The position numbers and the translations under genes are program-made. A DNA stretch of 10,359 nucleotides. It comes from Trueperaceae bacterium. GTDB lineage: Bacteria > Deinococcota > Deinococci > Deinococcales > Trueperaceae. Below, piece after piece: positions 8,465-10,359 of this stretch (the stretch's first letter is position 1; each line of letters starts with the position of its first letter). The stretch lies in the NCBI GenBank assembly GCA_024636105.1, contig JAGXHO010000014.1, positions 1 through 10,359 on the forward strand. Reading direction: 5' to 3'. The notes under the pieces were generated by a model, which did not search any database, was not told where the DNA came from, and worked only from the letters and a program-made list of their open reading frames with translations.

Positions 8465-8473
8465 TGATAGCGT
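8465..8473 (+). promoter_or_regulatory. extended -10 promoter of the TPR gene, leaderless start
   Basis: TGA-TAGCGT matches TGnTAnnnT, with 6 nt to the GTG at 8480, the same geometry as at clpB. No -35 hexamer is seen; its expected place overlaps a 10-bp palindrome, GAGCGCGCTC (8447-8456), which could be an operator or a weak clpB 3' stem. No Shine-Dalgarno sequence precedes the GTG. Confidence 0.6.
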
Positions 8474-8479
8474 GCGGGC

Positions 8480-9886
8480 GTGAGGACGCGCGGTGCCAGG
8501 AACGACGTGCTCGAGCCGGCCCACACGGCCCTGGCCGAGGGCCGCTACGAAGCTGCCTTCGCCATGCTCGAGGGTGCGGCGCGGCGCCACGGTACCCGCG
8601 CCGCGGGGGCGCGCTACTGGCTCCACCTCGCCGCCTGCTACGCGCTCTACGGCTCCGATGGGCTCGAGGGGGGGGTCCCGGCGCTGCGCGCCGCGATCGC
8701 TGCGGACCCGAACCTGGGCGACGACCCGCTGTACCAAGCGCTCTACTGGGAGTACGAGGCCTACCGTGGCGGTGCTTCCTCCGACGTCAAGCGTGGACTG
8801 CGCACCGGCGGCACGGCCGAGCCGCCGCCGGCGGCGGCGTACCACGCCGCGGCCGCGCTGTTGACCGTGGGCGCGGCGAAGAGCGCGCTGCGGCGCCTCG
8901 AGGCTCTGGATCCGGCGACGCTACCCGCCTACCTGGCTTGGCGGCACGCCTCGCTGGTCGGACAGGCGCAAGAAGAGATGGGCGAGTGGGCGCAGGCGGC
9001 CGAGGCGTACGCCTCGGCGGCGGCCGCTGCACCTGCCGGCGAGCGCGAACCCGAACGCCTCGCCTACGCGAGCTGCCTGCTCGAGCTCGGCCGCGCCGGC
9101 GAAGTCCTCGCCGTGCTCGACGAGGTCGACGAGAGCGGCCTCGACGACGCCGACCGAGCGATGATGCGCTACGTCGAAGGGCGCGCCCACCTCGACGCCG
9201 GCAACCCGAACCGCGCCCTGGGCCTGTTCGTCGAGGCGCGAGCGCTCGAGGACGGGGCCGAACCGGGCTTCTCGCTCGCGTACGCCACCGGGCAGGCGCT
9301 CGTGGCGCTGCAACGCTACGAGGCCGCCGTCGTGGCCCTGCGCGAAGCCATCGAGGCCGCGCCCGCCGATCATCGCGCCTACGCACAACACGAGGCGGCG
9401 GTTGCCCTGCTCGAGAGCGAGCGCTACGACGAGGCCGAAGAACTGCTCGAAGCGGTCGTGTCCGACCCGCAGTACCCGCACCGAGGCGAGGCGCTCGCCG
9501 ACCTCGCCGACGTGCGTTTGCGCTCCGGAGACTTCGACGTGGCCCAGGCCCACGCCGAGCAGGCGCTCGAGCTCGGCGCGACCGCGCCCGCATGCCTCGT
9601 GCTCGGCGGGCTCGCCTTCGAGTACTTCCACCTCGACGAGGCGGTGCGCTGGTACGAGCAGGCGCTCGCCGCCAGCCAGGCGGGCGATCCCACCTGGGTG
9701 GCGGCCCACCAGATGCTCGCCGACGTCCACGCCCAGCGCGGCGAGGGGGCGGCCGAGCGGGTGCTGCGGCACGCAAGCGCGGCGCTCGAACATACCGACG
9801 CCGGCTCGGAGTGGCGCCTCCCGCTCGAACGGCACGTGGGGTGGGCGCGCGGGTTGCTCGGCGGCCACGACCGGGTCCTCAACTGA
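8480..9886 (+). CDS. tetratricopeptide-repeat protein of unknown function
   Basis: A 468-residue soluble protein made almost wholly of TPR-like helix pairs, which usually serve as protein-binding scaffolds; no catalytic domain is recognised. Repeat-like units are visible near 14-37, 46-77, 150-185, 196-215, 227-257, 265-296, 299-329, 335-366, 370-400 and 405-437, with typical small-residue and DEA/YEA patterns (for example RYEAAVVALREAIEAAP at 279-295). There is no signal peptide or membrane segment, so it is probably cytoplasmic. The GTG at 8480 is chosen because an extended -10 ends 6 nt before it and the frame cannot start earlier with a promoter. A run of eight G at 8668-8675 lies in the frame; repeats read correctly on both sides, so it is not a frameshift here. 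An NFACT gene follows after 35 bp and is probably cotranscribed. A role in protein quality control is only a guess from neighbours. Confidence 0.85.
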   Translation: MRTRGARNDVLEPAHTALAEGRYEAAFAMLEGAARRHGTRAAGARYWLHLAACYALYGSDGLEGGVPALRAAIAADPNLGDDPLYQALYWEYEAYRGGASSDVKRGLRTGGTAEPPPAAAYHAAAALLTVGAAKSALRRLEALDPATLPAYLAWRHASLVGQAQEEMGEWAQAAEAYASAAAAAPAGEREPERLAYASCLLELGRAGEVLAVLDEVDESGLDDADRAMMRYVEGRAHLDAGNPNRALGLFVEARALEDGAEPGFSLAYATGQALVALQRYEAAVVALREAIEAAPADHRAYAQHEAAVALLESERYDEAEELLEAVVSDPQYPHRGEALADLADVRLRSGDFDVAQAHAEQALELGATAPACLVLGGLAFEYFHLDEAVRWYEQALAASQAGDPTWVAAHQMLADVHAQRGEGAAERVLRHASAALEHTDAGSEWRLPLERHVGWARGLLGGHDRVLN

Positions 9887-9921
9887 TGCCGTCGGCCCCC
9901 CGCACCGGGCGGCGCTGACCC

Positions 9922-10359
9922 GTGGAGGGGCTCCGCCTGGCGGCCGCCCTGCGGCCGCTCCGCGAACGCCTGCCGAGCGAGCGGCTGCCGTGGCGCTTCC
10001 CGGACGCCGACACGCTCGTGTTGCCGCTCGTGCCGCGCGGTGCGCTGTGGGTCGATCTGCGCCTCCCGCGCCCGCGGCTCGCGCTCCGCGAGGAGGCGCC
10101 GCCGTCCGCGGGTCCCGCTTCTCCGTTCCAGGCCTTGGTCGCTGCCCGCGCCGTCGGACCGCTCCTCGCAGCGGAGCAGGCCGCCCTCGATCGCCGCCTC
10201 GCGCTGCGTTTCGGCGCTGCCGAGGGCTTCGTGCCGGCGCCGGCGGTGGACCTGGTCCTCGAGCTCACCGGCCGCCACGGCAACGCGATCCTCGTGGACG
10301 ACGCCAACCGCGTGCTCGGCGCCTGGCGCGAGGTCGGCGCGGACGTCAACCGCTACCGG
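9922..10359 (+). CDS. NFACT/RqcH-family protein, N-terminal 146 residues (cut by window edge)
   Basis: Bacterial NFACT proteins (RqcH in Bacillus, formerly FbpA, fibronectin-binding-like) bind stalled 50S subunits holding peptidyl-tRNA and direct addition of alanine tails that mark the nascent chain for degradation. The frame is open to the window edge. It shows LDRRLALRF (89-97) with the Asp-Arg pair D90-R91 that matches the tRNA-contacting D97-R98 of B. subtilis RqcH, ELTGRHGN (114-121) matching EIMGRHSN, then ILVDD and VNRYR (142-146), a typical block before PG. The GTG at 9922 is the first possible start after an in-frame TGA at 9916-9918, and the resulting MEGL N terminus resembles Deinococcus relatives as recalled. 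No clear ribosome binding site or promoter is seen; it is probably expressed with the TPR gene 35 bp upstream. The rest, including coiled coil and NFACT-R domain, is outside the window. Confidence 0.85.
   Translation, partial: MEGLRLAAALRPLRERLPSERLPWRFPDADTLVLPLVPRGALWVDLRLPRPRLALREEAPPSAGPASPFQALVAARAVGPLLAAEQAALDRRLALRFGAAEGFVPAPAVDLVLELTGRHGNAILVDDANRVLGAWREVGADVNRYR

Noticed and set aside
5413..8526. 1037-codon open frame on the minus strand, opposite pntB and clpB
   Set aside because: It is the antisense shadow of clpB and pntB: GC-rich codons leave few stops in that frame. The translation is Arg/Asp/Val-rich and low in complexity, with no recognisable domain, while clpB on the other strand is unmistakable.
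8464..9918. 484-codon frame overlapping the TPR gene, and the minus-strand frames opposite it
   Set aside because: They are arginine-rich shadows. Only the frame from 8480 shows TPR periodicity.

Overview
The window is ordinary, gene-dense chromosome from a very GC-rich bacterium. It carries nine recognisable protein genes, two of them cut by the window edges. No mobile element, RNA gene, CRISPR array or gap longer than 143 bp between genes was seen. The organism looks like a Deinococcota member, perhaps Truepera-like. This is an inference from four things: extended -10 promoters (TGnTAnnnT) placed 5-8 nt before start codons with no leader, a HspR-type HAIR operator at clpB, a split three-gene transhydrogenase, and an NFACT protein beginning MEGL as in Deinococcus relatives (recalled, not searched). 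A GC-rich actinobacterium is the main alternative.

Left part: the 5' end of zwf (glucose-6-phosphate dehydrogenase, minus strand) diverges from tyrS (tyrosyl-tRNA synthetase, plus strand) across a 118-bp gap holding both promoters and a near-perfect 18-bp tandem repeat. tyrS converges on pfkA (6-phosphofructokinase, minus strand) with 13 bp between stop codons. pfkA in turn diverges from the pntAA-pntAB-pntB operon across 143 bp.

Middle: pntAA, pntAB and pntB encode a proton-translocating NAD(P) transhydrogenase and are translationally packed, with a 4-nt overlap and then a 4-nt gap. zwf and pnt both supply NADPH, while pfkA commits hexose phosphate to glycolysis, so this half concerns carbon splitting and redox balance. 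A 19-bp perfect dyad covers the pntAA start codon and its probable -10.

Right part: clpB (disaggregase) has a textbook promoter (TTGACA-N17-TAGGCT) overlapped by a HAIR element, with the ATG where transcription should begin. A 468-residue TPR protein with its own extended -10 follows, then the N-terminal half of an NFACT/RqcH-family protein that is probably cotranscribed with it. This side leans toward protein quality control.

No new biological system was found. The items most worth a second look are the pnt start-site dyad, the leaderless-promoter pattern, the zwf-tyrS tandem repeat, and a transhydrogenase membrane domain without the histidines used for proton transfer in studied enzymes.
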